DNA of 64,000 bases. Origin: Blumeriella jaapii (lineage: Eukaryota > Ascomycota > Leotiomycetes > Helotiales > Drepanopezizaceae). This document shows, in pieces, positions 43,381-54,240 of the stretch (within the stretch, counting starts at the first letter, position 1; each line of letters starts with the position of its first letter). Position numbers and translations under genes: made by a program. Under the pieces are notes generated by a model. It was not told the origin of the DNA. It saw only the letters and a list, made by a program, of their open reading frames with translations, and searched no databases. The stretch lies in the NCBI GenBank assembly GCA_009599575.1, contig VWND01000007.1:1187501-1251500 (forward strand). Direction: 5' to 3'.

Positions 43381-45229
43381 AGATTTAACCGAAAACGATC
43401 GAAATAAGCCGACTAGCGACGAAAATAAATCTTTAATCGACAATTACAAAACCGAAAACTTTTATTTAATCGTATATTATCTAATTATTTTATTCAAATC
43501 ATTTAGCGTACTAAATTATTAATTTAAATTATTTAAAAACCAAACTTTCGATTATATTTTAACCGATAAAAAGCTATACAAAATAAAAAACAATATATAT
43601 TAAAAACGCTTAATAATAAATAATAAAACTGATAGGTTTCAAATTATAAAAAAAACTTACGAAAAAGTGTTTTATAAAAAAATTAAAGCCATTTATCACC
43701 GAATCAAAAACGACTTTTGGTGAAAAAGCTATTTCGAAAATTGCAAAACCTTCGTTAAAAGCTGCATTTCTTATTAAAAACGAAAGCCTGGTCGAAAAAA
43801 AAACTTATTATATTCGACGTAGTTTTTTAAAATTTAAAAAAAAATCAATTTCGACGTTATACGCGTACCGACTATCGACCGCGAATATATATGCTTTGTA
43901 TTCGCTATTAACGATTTATTTAAATAGTTTAAAAAGCGATTTTTTCGAAACGCTATTTCCGAAGTTATAGCGATTTTTCTTTAAAAAAACGTTATATATC
44001 GATACGGTTTATTTAGCAAATTAAACGTCGATAATAAACTCGAAAACAAAAGCGTTATCGAGATTTTTACAAAAAAATACAGCATTTAGCGCATTTAAAT
44101 TTTAACCTACAATTCGAAAAGCAACGGATCCGTTAAACGAAACTATAAAAATATTTTCGACGGTTTTTTAAAAGCCATTCGAAAAAGCTATAAGCGTTAG
44201 TCGCGGAAATTTTCGGAAATGCTTTTTGCTATATATATATATATACACGCTTTTATTAAAATAATCCTATTTTTTATTTAATACGACAAAAACGCTCGAT
44301 TACTTTTGAAAACAAAATGGCCTATATAAAAGCTTTATAACGTAATTAAAATAAAAACGAAAGCAGATTTATTAATAATAAAATTTAAACAATTAAACTA
44401 CCGCGATATAAATATAAAAAAATAATTTAAAAAAAAAAAAAATATAAAAAAGCAATTAAAAAAATCTGAAATAAAACCAAAGTTTTAAAAAAAACGCTAA
44501 TTAAAAAAAAAAATCTGATTTTAATTTACGACGTTCAGCGCGCTATTAACAAATCGGCCGATACTAAGCTTAATTATAAATGGCTCGGATCTTACGAAGT
44601 ATGCGAGGCCGAATTAAATAAAAGCTATTACAAGCTTACGAAACTCGATAAAACAAAACTAAAAGAAACGTTCGCCGCCAACCGATTAAAACGATTTTAC
44701 AAAAAAAACCAGGAAATCTACCCTTTGGACTCTGAATTAAAAAGCGATTCCGATTCTAACGATTCCGACAACGACTTCGATCAAAGCGATTATACTTCTG
44801 AAAAAAAAAAAACCCCTGGAAAGGTCTGAAAATAACCGGACGATAACCCCGCTGCTAAAAGCATAATTTAAGTCGTGATTCCATTTATAACCGAAAAAAA
44901 GAAAAGTGTATACAAAATTATTCACTAATTATTCTACTGTTTTTGTTGTCTATTGTTTTTTTTTTTATTATATACTGTTTTATTATTTTTGTTTTAATAT
45001 ATACTATTTATTCTTAAGACCTTTTTCTATATTGTTTGGGACACCTACTGTACTTTTCTTTATTTGACTATACTTTTGTTTATCAAAACAAAAGTTTTGT
45101 ATATGTTTAAACCGCATATTTAATACATTTATATTGCTCGCACATTTTACGAAAACTATTTTTTATATATTTTATTATTTACTACTTTCTGTACTATTTA
45201 CTTTTTTCGTTGTTCTGAACGAATGGCTG

Positions 45230-48200
45230 CCTAAACAATTATAATTTATTAAAAAAACAGCATGCGGATTTCCGTAACTTTTAAATACAAATATTTTATA
45301 ATCCCCGTACTTTTTCCTATTTACTTTTCAACAAATACAACACACCTTTTTAATTAACAAACCCATCGATATTATATCGTTCCCTAAGCAAAGCGTTGCT
45401 AAATCTAGCAAACTTATTTTTAACCTACTCTGGAACGGAATTATTATACGCAACCTTTCCGAATTTAAGCAAGTATACAATGCCGCTACCCCAGATTAAC
45501 AAACAATTTTCGTAAAAACATTTATAAAGCAACTCGATATAATAATTAAAAACGTTAACGAATTTTTATTCGACTATAAAAGCTTCGTTAAAGCTGAATT
45601 CGTTCGCAAAAGTTTTAATTACGACAAATTTCTGCTAAATTATAACAACGCTTTAAAAACCTTCGCCGAAGCAAAAAAAGCTCGAAATAACAAAAAAAAA
45701 ATAACAAACCGAATATTACGCTTTTTGCTAAATTAACGAAAAAAAAATATTTAAAAATACGTTTTTAGCAAAATCACCGGTATTATTCTATTTCGGCACC
45801 TCGCTCGCCTTTTCGAAACTATTATTTTTATTAAAAAAAAAGTCTGGATACTAAACGCTTATATTTTTAAAACGCAAGCTTTAAAAGCTAATAACCTAAG
45901 GGCCCGCAGATTTATAAACCTTTTTATAGCTGTTTATAAATTAGTCGACGACGTTATATAATCGCCAGAAAAAGTTTTAATCGGCTGCGAAACCTTAAAT
46001 CTGACTTTTTTTTAAAACAAAAAACTAAGCGTCGCTAAATGCGGCATTTTTATACCGAACGAAAAAAACGACGCTATTCCGATATTTCAAATTTACGAAA
46101 ACGAAAAAAACGAAAAAGCTAATATTATCCTCGTTCAGTTCGAAAAAACATACGCGGTAGCAATTAATACTTTTAAAGCAGTTAAAACAATTCGGCGACT
46201 TTTATTTTCAATTATCGAAAACGAATTCGAAAACGAAACTAAAAGCGTAATAGCAGACAACCGCTTATTCGAATACAAAAAACCTATTGTATTTATAAAA
46301 ACGATTCCGAAAAAAATAAAAATAAAAAACGTAAAAAAGCGCGCCGACATTTCCGAAACCTTTTTTATTCGGAAAAAAAAATTATTCGCGTCGCTAGCAA
46401 AAAAAGCACCGCGAGTGAAAATAGCCGGAAATCAACGCCGAATTATAAGCTTTAAGCTAATTAACAAAAAACGCGACGATTCTACGGAATCAGACTTAAA
46501 AAACGCCGATACCCCGAAAAAAAAAGACTTAAACGACTCTAAATCTAATCTTTCGAAATTAAACACGCAAATACCAAAAACGCCTGCTGCGTTTAAAAAC
46601 GTCGTACCACCACCGCCAATATTCGAAACTTTAATAAAAGCATTTAAAATTTCGATTATTATACGATTCGACCGAAAAAGCCTAAAAAAAAATATCGAAG
46701 TTATCGCGGAAAAAATCATATAAAAAGCATAAAATCAAATTATTTTGCTTAAAACTCTCGCTTTCGATAACGAAACGATTCAGAAGTTTTACTTCGATAC
46801 TTTTATACAAAAACCAAATAAACCCGTCAGCTTTTTCCTTTTTGCTTCGAACGAAAACTAAACCAAACTTTTCTCGGAAAACTGCAAGTGTAATACGCCG
46901 GAACCGATAAAAAAGACTTTTGAAAACGGTGACCCGTTTTTATTCGAACTTTCCTTCGCTGAAAAACTCCGATTTCTTAATTTCGTTTTTACGAATAACG
47001 TTAACGCCAGGAAAAACGACAAGTTCTGCCACTTTCACATGCGCTATTACGCGGCGTACTACGATTTAATTACAAAAAAAATCGACGTTATCGGCCTCGC
47101 TAATCGATTCGCTGCTATTAGAAATTCGGATTACGACGTATTCAAAATTAATTTTAATAACTAATTTATATTCCGACGAAAAACTACGAAAATTATTTAA
47201 ACGCGTGCGAAAGCTTACCTAAGCTATACAAACTTCAAAACAAACCCTAAAACCCTCAGCGCGACTATAAAACTCGATTAAAACGTAAAAAAGTAAAAAC
47301 AATAAGTATTTCTAAAAGCCGACTTTTCTGGCCTTTCGACCGAAAGTATATTTCAAAGTCTATTTAAACTAAACTGCGAATTCGTTAATTACGTAAGATT
47401 TTACAACGGAAAAAATAAACCACTGTTGCATTTTATAAAAAAAAAATAGTTATATACAAATATTATTTCCGACTAATCAAACCCAAAAAGCGCTTACAGC
47501 TTTTTTCGCCAATATACTTTATAATTTTATTTAATAAGCTTTTAAAATATACCCCGGCCTTTATTTCGCTGCTTTAATTATTCGAAACCTTGGAAACTGC
47601 CGCCTCGTAGCATATTCTAACGTTCCGATCGCTTTAAATCTCGTTAGTTCCGACCGTATTATAATTATAAAATTCGATATCGCCGATTTTTAAAAAAAGA
47701 AAAAAATCGAAAACCTTATCGACGCCATTTTCGATTATTACGTTCTATTTGCATTCGCATATAATTCGGAAATAATCGAAGTTTATCTGCAATTATACCG
47801 CGACGCTAAACTAATTAAAACTATTTAAAAAAAGCCCAGCTTTTTCGTATTTCAGCGCGTTTAAAACAATAGCCTCGGCTATTTTATCGGACTACGAAAC
47901 CGAAAGCTACGAAATAAAAAATAAAATAATTTTTGTTAGCTTTTCGACTAAGCAAAAGGTTTTCGTTAAATTCAGGATTTAAAAAACCGACGGCGCAATA
48001 TTAATTTACTCGAATAATTATACAACGCAAAAATACAAAAACTATTTCGAAAACGACAATCCGATAAGCAATTTGATATTATTTATACTGAAGCGAAAGC
48101 AATTATAGCATTTTCGATAGTTTCGATTGCAAACGACTATTTTCGAATCATTTCGTAAAATAGTTTTTTTTACAAGCTTCGAAGCTTTTTCAAAAGCATT

Positions 48201-48610
48201 CGTCGGTAAATAACCGTAGTCCGACCCATTAGTTTTACGAAAAGCAAAAGCGTTAATCGGTTTTAATTACGACGAACTAATCGATTATTTCCACGATTTT
48301 AATATAAGACTTTTTAGCGCTTTTTGCAAAGCGTAAAACTACGTTCAAAAACTGAAATTTATTATCTACGAAAAAAAATCGTAAAAAGCATTTGTCGCGG
48401 CGACATTTAATAATATTATCGACGAAAAAGCTATTAAAACGTTCGTAAATCTAAACGATACTTCGATTAACATTTTATCAAGCCATTTTTTAAAAAAGCA
48501 AAATAAATAAAATAATTTAAACGATAAACGAAACGCTATCCTTCCGCAGAAGCCAATAGTAAAAAGGCCAAAAACGGGTTAAAAAACCGAAAAAGTATAA
48601 AACTAAAAAG
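45230..48610 (+). pseudogene. B3 extra 3' ORF (about 1,100 codons), unrecognised
   Basis: The same frame as in B2 is readable from about 45290: LINKPIDIISFPKQSVAKSS, LSEFKQVYNAATPD, VNEFLFDYKSFVKAEFVRKS. It continues through TFAEAKKARNNKK, module (iv) and the 102-codon open stretch 46415-46723 (a Lys/Asp/Ser/Pro-rich region ending IIIRFDRKSLKKNIEVIAEKII). Then come KFCHFHMRYYAAYYDLITKKIDVIGLANRF and later LQLYRDAKLIKTI. Stops are mostly TAA or TAG at likely former Gln or Trp codons. No known domain is recognised. Stretches outside the Pro/Ser/Lys part look globular. It lies between integrase and the 3' LTR, so accessory, env-like or captured host gene are all possible. Confidence 0.6.
46384..46416 (+). 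repeat. 33-bp palindromic module, B3 site (iv), in the extra ORF
   Basis: ATTCGCGTCGCTA on the left and GCACCGCGAGT on the right, read as FASLAKKAPRV, in the frame that continues into KIAGNQRRIISFKL. Confidence 0.9.
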
Positions 48611-48728
48611 TTCGGTTTTTAATTAATTAATTTTTAAATTATATAAAATAAATTAGATTGCATTTATTAAAATTATAATTTTCTTTAGTCGTAGTCAAAA
48701 ACGATTACGTATATTATTTAAAACAAAA

Positions 48729-48995
48729 TATAAAACGGTGATATCTTGTATTAATAAAAGTTGGTAGTTTTAGCTATGATCGAAGCATAAACCCTTTCGA
48801 AACCTTCTGCTATTAACTACTTTCAACAGATATAAAAGCAAAGCACCTCCTTAGATAATACTATAAGCACGCAGTCCAATTCATACCTTCATTTATTCTT
48901 CTTTTCCTTTTTTTAGTCTTTTCTAGGGATTCCCTAAACTATCTTACCCACCGATATATGGCCGTATCAGTCTGGTTTTCCTACCTACTTTTACA
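48729..48995 (+). repeat. B3 3' LTR (267 bp)
   Basis: It begins TATAAAACGGTGATATC and ends CTACCTACTTTTACA. It carries the same promoter-like segment and TTTTCTAGGGATTCCC block as the B2 3' LTR. Confidence 0.92.
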
Positions 48996-49423
48996 GTACG
49001 CTTTTTTATTATTAATAGCGTTAATCTCCGATTAAACAATTGCAAAATTTATTAAATTGGTTTTTACAATTGAAAAAACTTAATCGAACAACTTTTGATA
49101 GGCAATAACGTATTTTTGTTATTTCTTAAGCTTTTTTAAATGGTTTTTCGAAAAGTAATCGATTTTATTTTTCAAATCGTCGAAAGTCAAATTAACTGGT
49201 CGAGGTTTGTCGAAAGGGTTATTAATCGTAACGGCGGCTTTTTTTGTTTTAGTTATACTATTGTATTCGGCGCACTTTCGATCGTAATTTGCTTAGCGCT
49301 TTTTGTTTTTTTAATCGATAAATTAGTAAAAAAACTGTTTTTATAATCGTTTATTAATAAAAAAACGAAATAAAAAGTCAGGATCGGTATAATCGAAAGG
49401 AAAAATTTCTGATCGGTGAAATT
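48996..49423 (-). pseudogene. Unrecognised reverse-strand coding-like fragment
   Basis: Read on the minus strand, one frame is coding-like from about 49310 to 48996. It includes NYDRKCAEYNSITKTKKAAV, then INNPFDKPRPVNLTFDDLKNK, then IDYFSKNHLKKLKK, with a few TAA/TAG stops further on. It is Lys-rich and could be helical. I do not recognise the family. It is not similar to any part of A-D that I can see. It could be a fragment of another transposon's gag or a captured gene. The plus-strand 68-codon frame at 49140-49346 is its antisense shadow. Confidence 0.35.
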
Positions 49424-50017
49424 TGTACGCTTTTAATTAAAAGATCTACGATTTTGGGTCGTGAAGAAAAACTTTTTTTTTCGTAAAAGCCGATATATTG
49501 TTTTCGTTATAAAGGATCGATTAATTAGGTTGAAAAAAGTAGAAAAATAAAAATGAAATTTGTAAATTAAAAAGATCGAAAAATTAATGCTTTCCGCATT
49601 TTTAATAGCTTTTTATCGATTCGTAGCCTTTTGCTAAATGAAAAAAACTTTGCAAAATATAATTTTCTACGAATATCTTTTGATAATTCGAATGGATTGA
49701 CCGGTAAAAGCTCCTAACGAGTCTTCTAGCGTATGCATTATAGAAAAAAGCTTATTAATTAGCTCCGGGGCTTATAATTGTCGTGTATAGCCGAATAGTC
49801 GGTAGGAATTTTTACCGGAAGCTGGGACGGATGAATTATATGCAGTAAAATATTATTTGTATTGTTTTAAATCTGATTAGCGAGCTTTCCGCAGAAAACG
49901 GAAGGTTCGGGCTCGCTTAGTTAGTCGCTCGGAAAAACTAGTTTCCGAGGAGGCTCGTTATCACGTGACTACGAGCCTTTCCGAGCTCCAGGAACATCTA
50001 ACTATTAAAAGCGTACA
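49424..50017. mobile_element. Insert F: 594-bp element with terminal inverted repeats
   Basis: It starts TGTACGCTTTTAAT and ends ATTAAAAGCGTACA (with one extra base before the final run), giving about 13-bp inverted ends. It contains no ORF. It is less AT-rich than its surroundings and holds a clear nested hairpin near 49926-49985. No exact target duplication is visible. A related motif, GTACGCTTTTTTATTATTAATAG, sits at 48996, so the real unit may be 48996-50017. It could be a MITE-like DNA element or a solo LTR of a fifth family; both are tentative. Confidence 0.5.
49926..49985. repeat. Nested hairpin inside insert F
   Basis: CTCGGAAA at 49928 pairs with TTTCCGAG at 49978-49985, and GAGGCTCGT pairs with ACGAGCCT around a TCACGTGA core. 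A second hairpin precedes it (GCGAGCTTTCCG...CGGAAGGTTCGGGCTCGC, 49880-49916). Confidence 0.75.
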
Positions 50018-50079
50018 GGAAAAATGAATCTGGAACAAAAGAAATAAAAGAAAATAAAGGAATGTAAATATAGCGCAAC
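50018..50079. other. Short unassigned stretch before A4
   Basis: A purine-rich 60 bp stretch (GGAAAAATGAATCTGG...) with no recognised homology to A-D. The family A alignment begins at about 50080. Confidence 0.4.
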
Positions 50080-50295
50080 AAAAGTATATAAAGCTTTTAT
50101 TGCGCTGTTTTGTTTATTTGCATTTTTTTAATATATACGATTAAATATTTTAAGCTTTTTTCGCTAATTAAAATCGACGAATAACTGTTTATTAAAATAA
50201 AAAATAACAGATATATCGAATAGCTATTTTATTTTGTTTTTTCTTTAGTTATACGCTTGCTTCAAATCGTAATGCTATAAAAATTTGCGATTAAT
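50080..50295 (-). pseudogene. A4 protease-RT linker fragment
   Basis: It aligns with A3 32600-32814 and A1 about 3005-3215. It ends at TTAAT (50291-50295), the target duplication of C2. The truncation at the left is not at an LTR, so it reflects a deletion or recombination. Confidence 0.8.
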
Positions 50296-50708
50296 TGTCA
50301 GGAACCAATATCACGTATATAAGTCAGGTGATCCGCCAAGACCCTTTGCCTCCTACCAATTTTCGAATAGCATTTTTTGCGGATAGGCCGTAAGGGCCGG
50401 ATAATATTATAAGGGCTGGAAATAACATTTAGATAAAACATTCTATAAGAATAATTGCTAAAAAACCAGTTATTAAAATTATATTAAAAAGAATTAAAAA
50501 AAGGTCGGAATAAGGGCTGGAAAAGCATATTAAATAAAACTCGCCTGGTTTCTGAGAAATACTTTTCTCGAAGGCTCCACCTTTCCTTTTGTATTTATAC
50601 ACGCCTTTTACTAAAAATGTAAAAAATAAAAATCAGTTTGATTATCAACCCAATTTTATTTAAGCTTTATTATTTAAACTAGTATTTTTTTGCTTTTCGA
50701 TTTTTATA
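50296..50708 (+). repeat. C2 5' LTR (413 bp)
   Basis: It begins TGTCAGGAACCAATATCACG and ends CGATTTTTATA. It is clearly less RIP-mutated at its start than the 3' LTR (TATTAAAAACC). Confidence 0.92.
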
Positions 50709-52400
50709 TTTTAATTTTTCTATTTATCGAAACGGCAATTCGATATTATTAAAACAATTTTTTATTATATTATTATATTTATATCGTTATTATCGATATT
50801 ATAGCTTTTCGCATTCGCAGCGAACAAACACTTTCAATTATTTAAAAAAACTCAGCGTTTTCGGCTGCTTAGAAAAACCCCGTACTATCGTTTTCCTTAA
50901 CGTTACCAGTTTTACTAAAGGTCGAAAATATCCTATTATCAAAGCGCGACGATTTTCCAATTTTTTTTATTTAAGAAATTATTAAAAAAGGCCACGCTTA
51001 AAACGATTCGGGAAAACCTTTTATTAAGATTTTAATTTATTTAATTAATAAACGAATCCGCGCCGAATAAAAAAAAAACGATAAACGTAAAAAAATAAAA
51101 AAGATACGAGCTAAAATAAAACAGAAAAAAACTAAGAAAAAAATTTACGAAATAATTAAAAAACTCGAAAAAACCAAAAAACGCCGAAACGAATTCCGAA
51201 AAAAAATTAAACAATTTTAATAAAAACTTAACGCTTTCGAAAATATCGAAAAAAAGGTTTTTATATTTTTTAATACCGCCCTAATTAAAAAAAAAACAGA
51301 AAATAACCCAAGCTAGCGATTATTATAAAATATCTTCGGAGCATTACGATAATAATACTTATTAAAAACGATTTAGCATTTTTTTTAAATATATTATATT
51401 TTTTATAAAAAACACAGCGAATTCGAACCGAAAAGCATTAAAAATAAAAGACTTTTTAATATATCGAAGGAAAAATACTAAAAAAGCTTAATTTATTATT
51501 CGGCGTGCAAAACGAAATTTCCGCCAAAATAAAAAAATAATATTTTGTATTAATTAAAAGAAAATTAACGCTTGTATTCTAGCTTTCGACGATAAAACAA
51601 AAAAAAAATAAATCGGATACAAACGACGTTTTACGAATATTCGAATTATATAAAACGATTTTAAAAAATAAATATTAAACTTTTTAATAAATACGGAAAA
51701 TCGAAAAATCGCGGCTTCGAATTTATACGATAAAGCGAAGCAAAAAAAACATAAATTAGTTAACGATTTCGTTGCTTATTTAAATAATTTCGAATAGCAA
51801 TTGCAAATAACAAACGATGCGATTAAAAAAAAAATGCTTTTCGCAAAACTCCGATTTATTTTTCGAAAAGAAATTATTAAACGAAGCAATACCGCAGCTA
51901 TAAGCTCGTACGAAAAATTAATATTAATCGCTCGTCGTATCGAAAATGCTAATAAAATTATTAGCGACGACGAAACGAAAAATAATAAACGACGAAAAAC
52001 AAAAAAAAAAAAAAAAAAAAAAAAAAAACTTATACTTACGATTAAAATTTAAAAACTAAAACAAATATATACCGTTTTTAATTCGAAAATACGTTATAAA
52101 AAAAAAACGAAAGCGAAAAAACGATAATTTTAATAAAATCCTTTAGAATCCTAGAATTTTTAACGATTCTTTTTATTTTTCGAAATGCAATCGCTGCCAA
52201 AAAAAAAAGCACCGCATAATCAATTGTTTAAAAGTCGAATATTATAAATGCAATAAAAAAAAATATATAATTTTAAATTATCCCGAAGCTAACAAATCTA
52301 AAAATTCGGAAAAAGCTTTCGCTCGATTTTAATTTCGTCGTTGCTAATAAAATCGAACGAAAAAAAAAGGCAGAAAATAATAATTTCAATCGAAATTAAA
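50709..52400 (+). pseudogene. C2 gag with two zinc knuckles, degenerate
   Basis: Gag extends from about 50800. The open stretch 51801-52052 reads MQITNDAIKKKMLFAKLRFIF and an RIENANKIISDDETK segment before a poly-Lys run. At 52186-52227 a complete CCHC knuckle is readable: CNRCQKKKHRIINC (C-x2-C-x4-H-x4-C). The second knuckle starts at about 52240 as YYKCNKKKYIILNY, where Cys and His have become Tyr. The second repeat fits RIP on the opposite strand. Two knuckles followed by protease is normal for this group of gypsy elements. Confidence 0.8.
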
Positions 52401-53000
52401 AAAGCTAAAAGCGAAATTCGTACGAAACGAGTTTTTATCGATTGCGGCGCGGAAAAAAACTGCGTAATTTAAAAATTATTAATTAAATATAAATAAAAAC
52501 CAATTTAAAAACGTATTAATTTATTTACGATTAAAAAAAAAAATTATTTACGGCACGCATACGCAATTTATTCGCGCTATTAATAATTATAAAACAATTA
52601 AAAAAATACAAAGCGATTTCGTGGCTTGCGATATAAATATCCTAAGAGTTTTATTTATCTTAAGATTTTTTTGATTGCGAAATATCGATCCTGTTATAAG
52701 CTTTCGAATTAAATCGTGGCGATATTTAATCGAACGCTTATAATTTAATTTCGTTATAATTAAACGTTTTAAAAAGAAATCCAAAAAAAGCAAACGTTTT
52801 GTATCGTTTTAAAAAAAGCTATTAAAAAACAGTATTAATTACCTTTTAAATACGACGATTACGCCGACGTGTTCGACGATACCGCCGCGGTTACCCTAGC
52901 TTTTTATCATTTTATAAAATATTAAATAAACTTCGCGAAGGAAAAAAACCCTTTTTGAAAACCAGTCTACTTTTTGTCGGAATCTGAATTTACCGAATTG
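52401..53000 (+). pseudogene. C2 protease, degenerate
   Basis: The active-site region at 52425-52460 reads RVFIDCGAEKNCVI, with the DCGAE residues at 52440-52454. It corresponds to the D[ST]GA motif of retropepsins with Cys in place of Ser/Thr. The remainder is poorly readable because of stops. It leads into the RT at about 52980. The minus-strand frame at 52587-52793 is a shadow. Confidence 0.7.
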
Positions 53001-54240
53001 CGCGAATATTTCGATTCGAACTTAAAAAAAAGTTAAATAAAAAGATTTATTAATTCTGCCGGCGCACCGGTAATATTTATACCGAAAAAAAACGGAAGTT
53101 TACGATTATACGTCGATTATAAAAATCTAAACGTAATTACGGTTAAAAATCGAATTTTTTTATTTTTTATAAGCGAAACTTTGGATCGTTTGAAAAAAGC
53201 TAAAATATTTATTAAACTAAATTTTATTTGGGCGTACCACCGCTTTCGAATAAAAAAAGGAAATAAATAGAAAACTGCGTTTCGTATTCGTTACGAACAT
53301 TTCGAATACTGCGTATTATTTTTCGGCCTTTCGAACGCATCAGCAATTTTTTAAACGTATATTAATCAAACTTTAGTCGGTTTAATAAATATTACGTATA
53401 TAATTTATTTCGACGATATTCTAATATTTTCCGAAAACCCCGACGATTATATAAACGCGGTAAAAAAAGTTTTCGAAAAACTTTGTATTAATAAACTTTA
53501 CGAAAATCTGAAAAAATATGCTTTCGATACGAATACGATTAAGTTTCTAAGTTTCGTCGTTATTTTTACGGAAATTGAAATAAACTTAAGAAAAATAAAT
53601 AATATTCGGAAATGGCCCTCTTTTATTACGTGGCGAAATATTTAAGTATTTTTGGGTTTTATTAATTTTTACAAACGTTTTATTAAAAACTACGCTAAGC
53701 TTTGCCGATTTATTACAAATCTTTTAAAAAAAATGCAACGAAAGAAAATGTCGGGCCCTTTTCGTTTTTTATTCGAAGCGAAAATCGTTTTTTTATTTTT
53801 AAAAAAAAAGTTTTGCTAAATACCGATTTTACACTATTTCGATTTTCGATTGAAAATTCAAATCGAAATAAACGCTTCGAAATTCGCTATAAACGAAATA
53901 TTATTTTAATTATTCGGAGAAAATGCGAAAGCACGTTGATATCCTATCGCGTATTATTCGAAAAAGCTTTTTTTTATAAAACAAAAATACGAAGTTTACG
54001 ACGCTAAGCTAATAGTTATAATTTACGCTTTTAAATAATAGAGCCAATATTTACGTAGCGCTTTCGACGTTATTATTATACGTACAAATTATTATAATCT
54101 AAAATACTTTTTTACGAAAAAACGTTTAAACGGACGCTAAGCGAAATGGGCCGACGAGCTAGCTAAATACGATTTTGCAATCGAATATAAAACAAAAGTT
54201 TTTAATCCGGCGGATAGTTTTTTTCGCCGGCCAGATTTAA
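52980..54240 (+). pseudogene. C2 reverse transcriptase and RNase H, degenerate; YFDD retained
   Basis: The frame reads INSAGAPVIFIPKKNGSLRL, YVDYKNLNVITVKNR and ISETLDRLKKAKIFIKLN, then LFFGLSNASAIF. The active-site box YFDDILIFSE is intact at 53406-53417. It continues with FLGFINFYKRFIKNYAKLCR. RNase H follows (IEINASKFAI, YSKKLFF near 53960). It ends with EYKTKVFNPADSFFRRPDL near 54190-54240. A frameshifted or stop-rich section lies at 53740-53900. Confidence 0.87.

Larger units (their letters stand above)
42601..44930 (+). pseudogene. B3 RNase H and integrase, degenerate
   Basis: RNase H is at about 42640-43090. Integrase starts near 43150 with modules (ii) and (iii) (43285-43317, 43348-43380) inside the open stretch 43292-43522. 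FWWKSYFENCKTFVKSC-like zinc-region sequence follows near 43720. The C-terminal YEVCEAELNKSYYKLTK module is near 44590-44650 and keeps a long open frame to the acidic tail (KSDSDSNDSDND, 44745-44775). Minus-strand open stretches here are shadows. Confidence 0.83.
40989..48995 (+). mobile_element. Retrotransposon B3, 3' portion from protease to 3' LTR
   Basis: It aligns with B2 19013-26997 without gaps of note, so it begins inside the protease region and lacks the 5' LTR and gag. It overlaps the content of B1 10567-14683. Its 3' LTR is followed by GTACGC, while B1 is preceded by ATAT, so no shared target duplication is seen. Confidence 0.9.

Noticed and set aside
7314..48995. Treating B1 and B3 as two halves of one element split by A2
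   Set aside because: B3 repeats about 4 kb already present in B1, A2's 3' LTR is truncated at the junction, and the outer flanks share no target duplication.
49140..49346. 68-codon hydrophobic plus-strand frame that looks like a membrane protein
   Set aside because: It is antisense to a better coding-like minus-strand frame, and AT-rich DNA easily yields hydrophobic frames.
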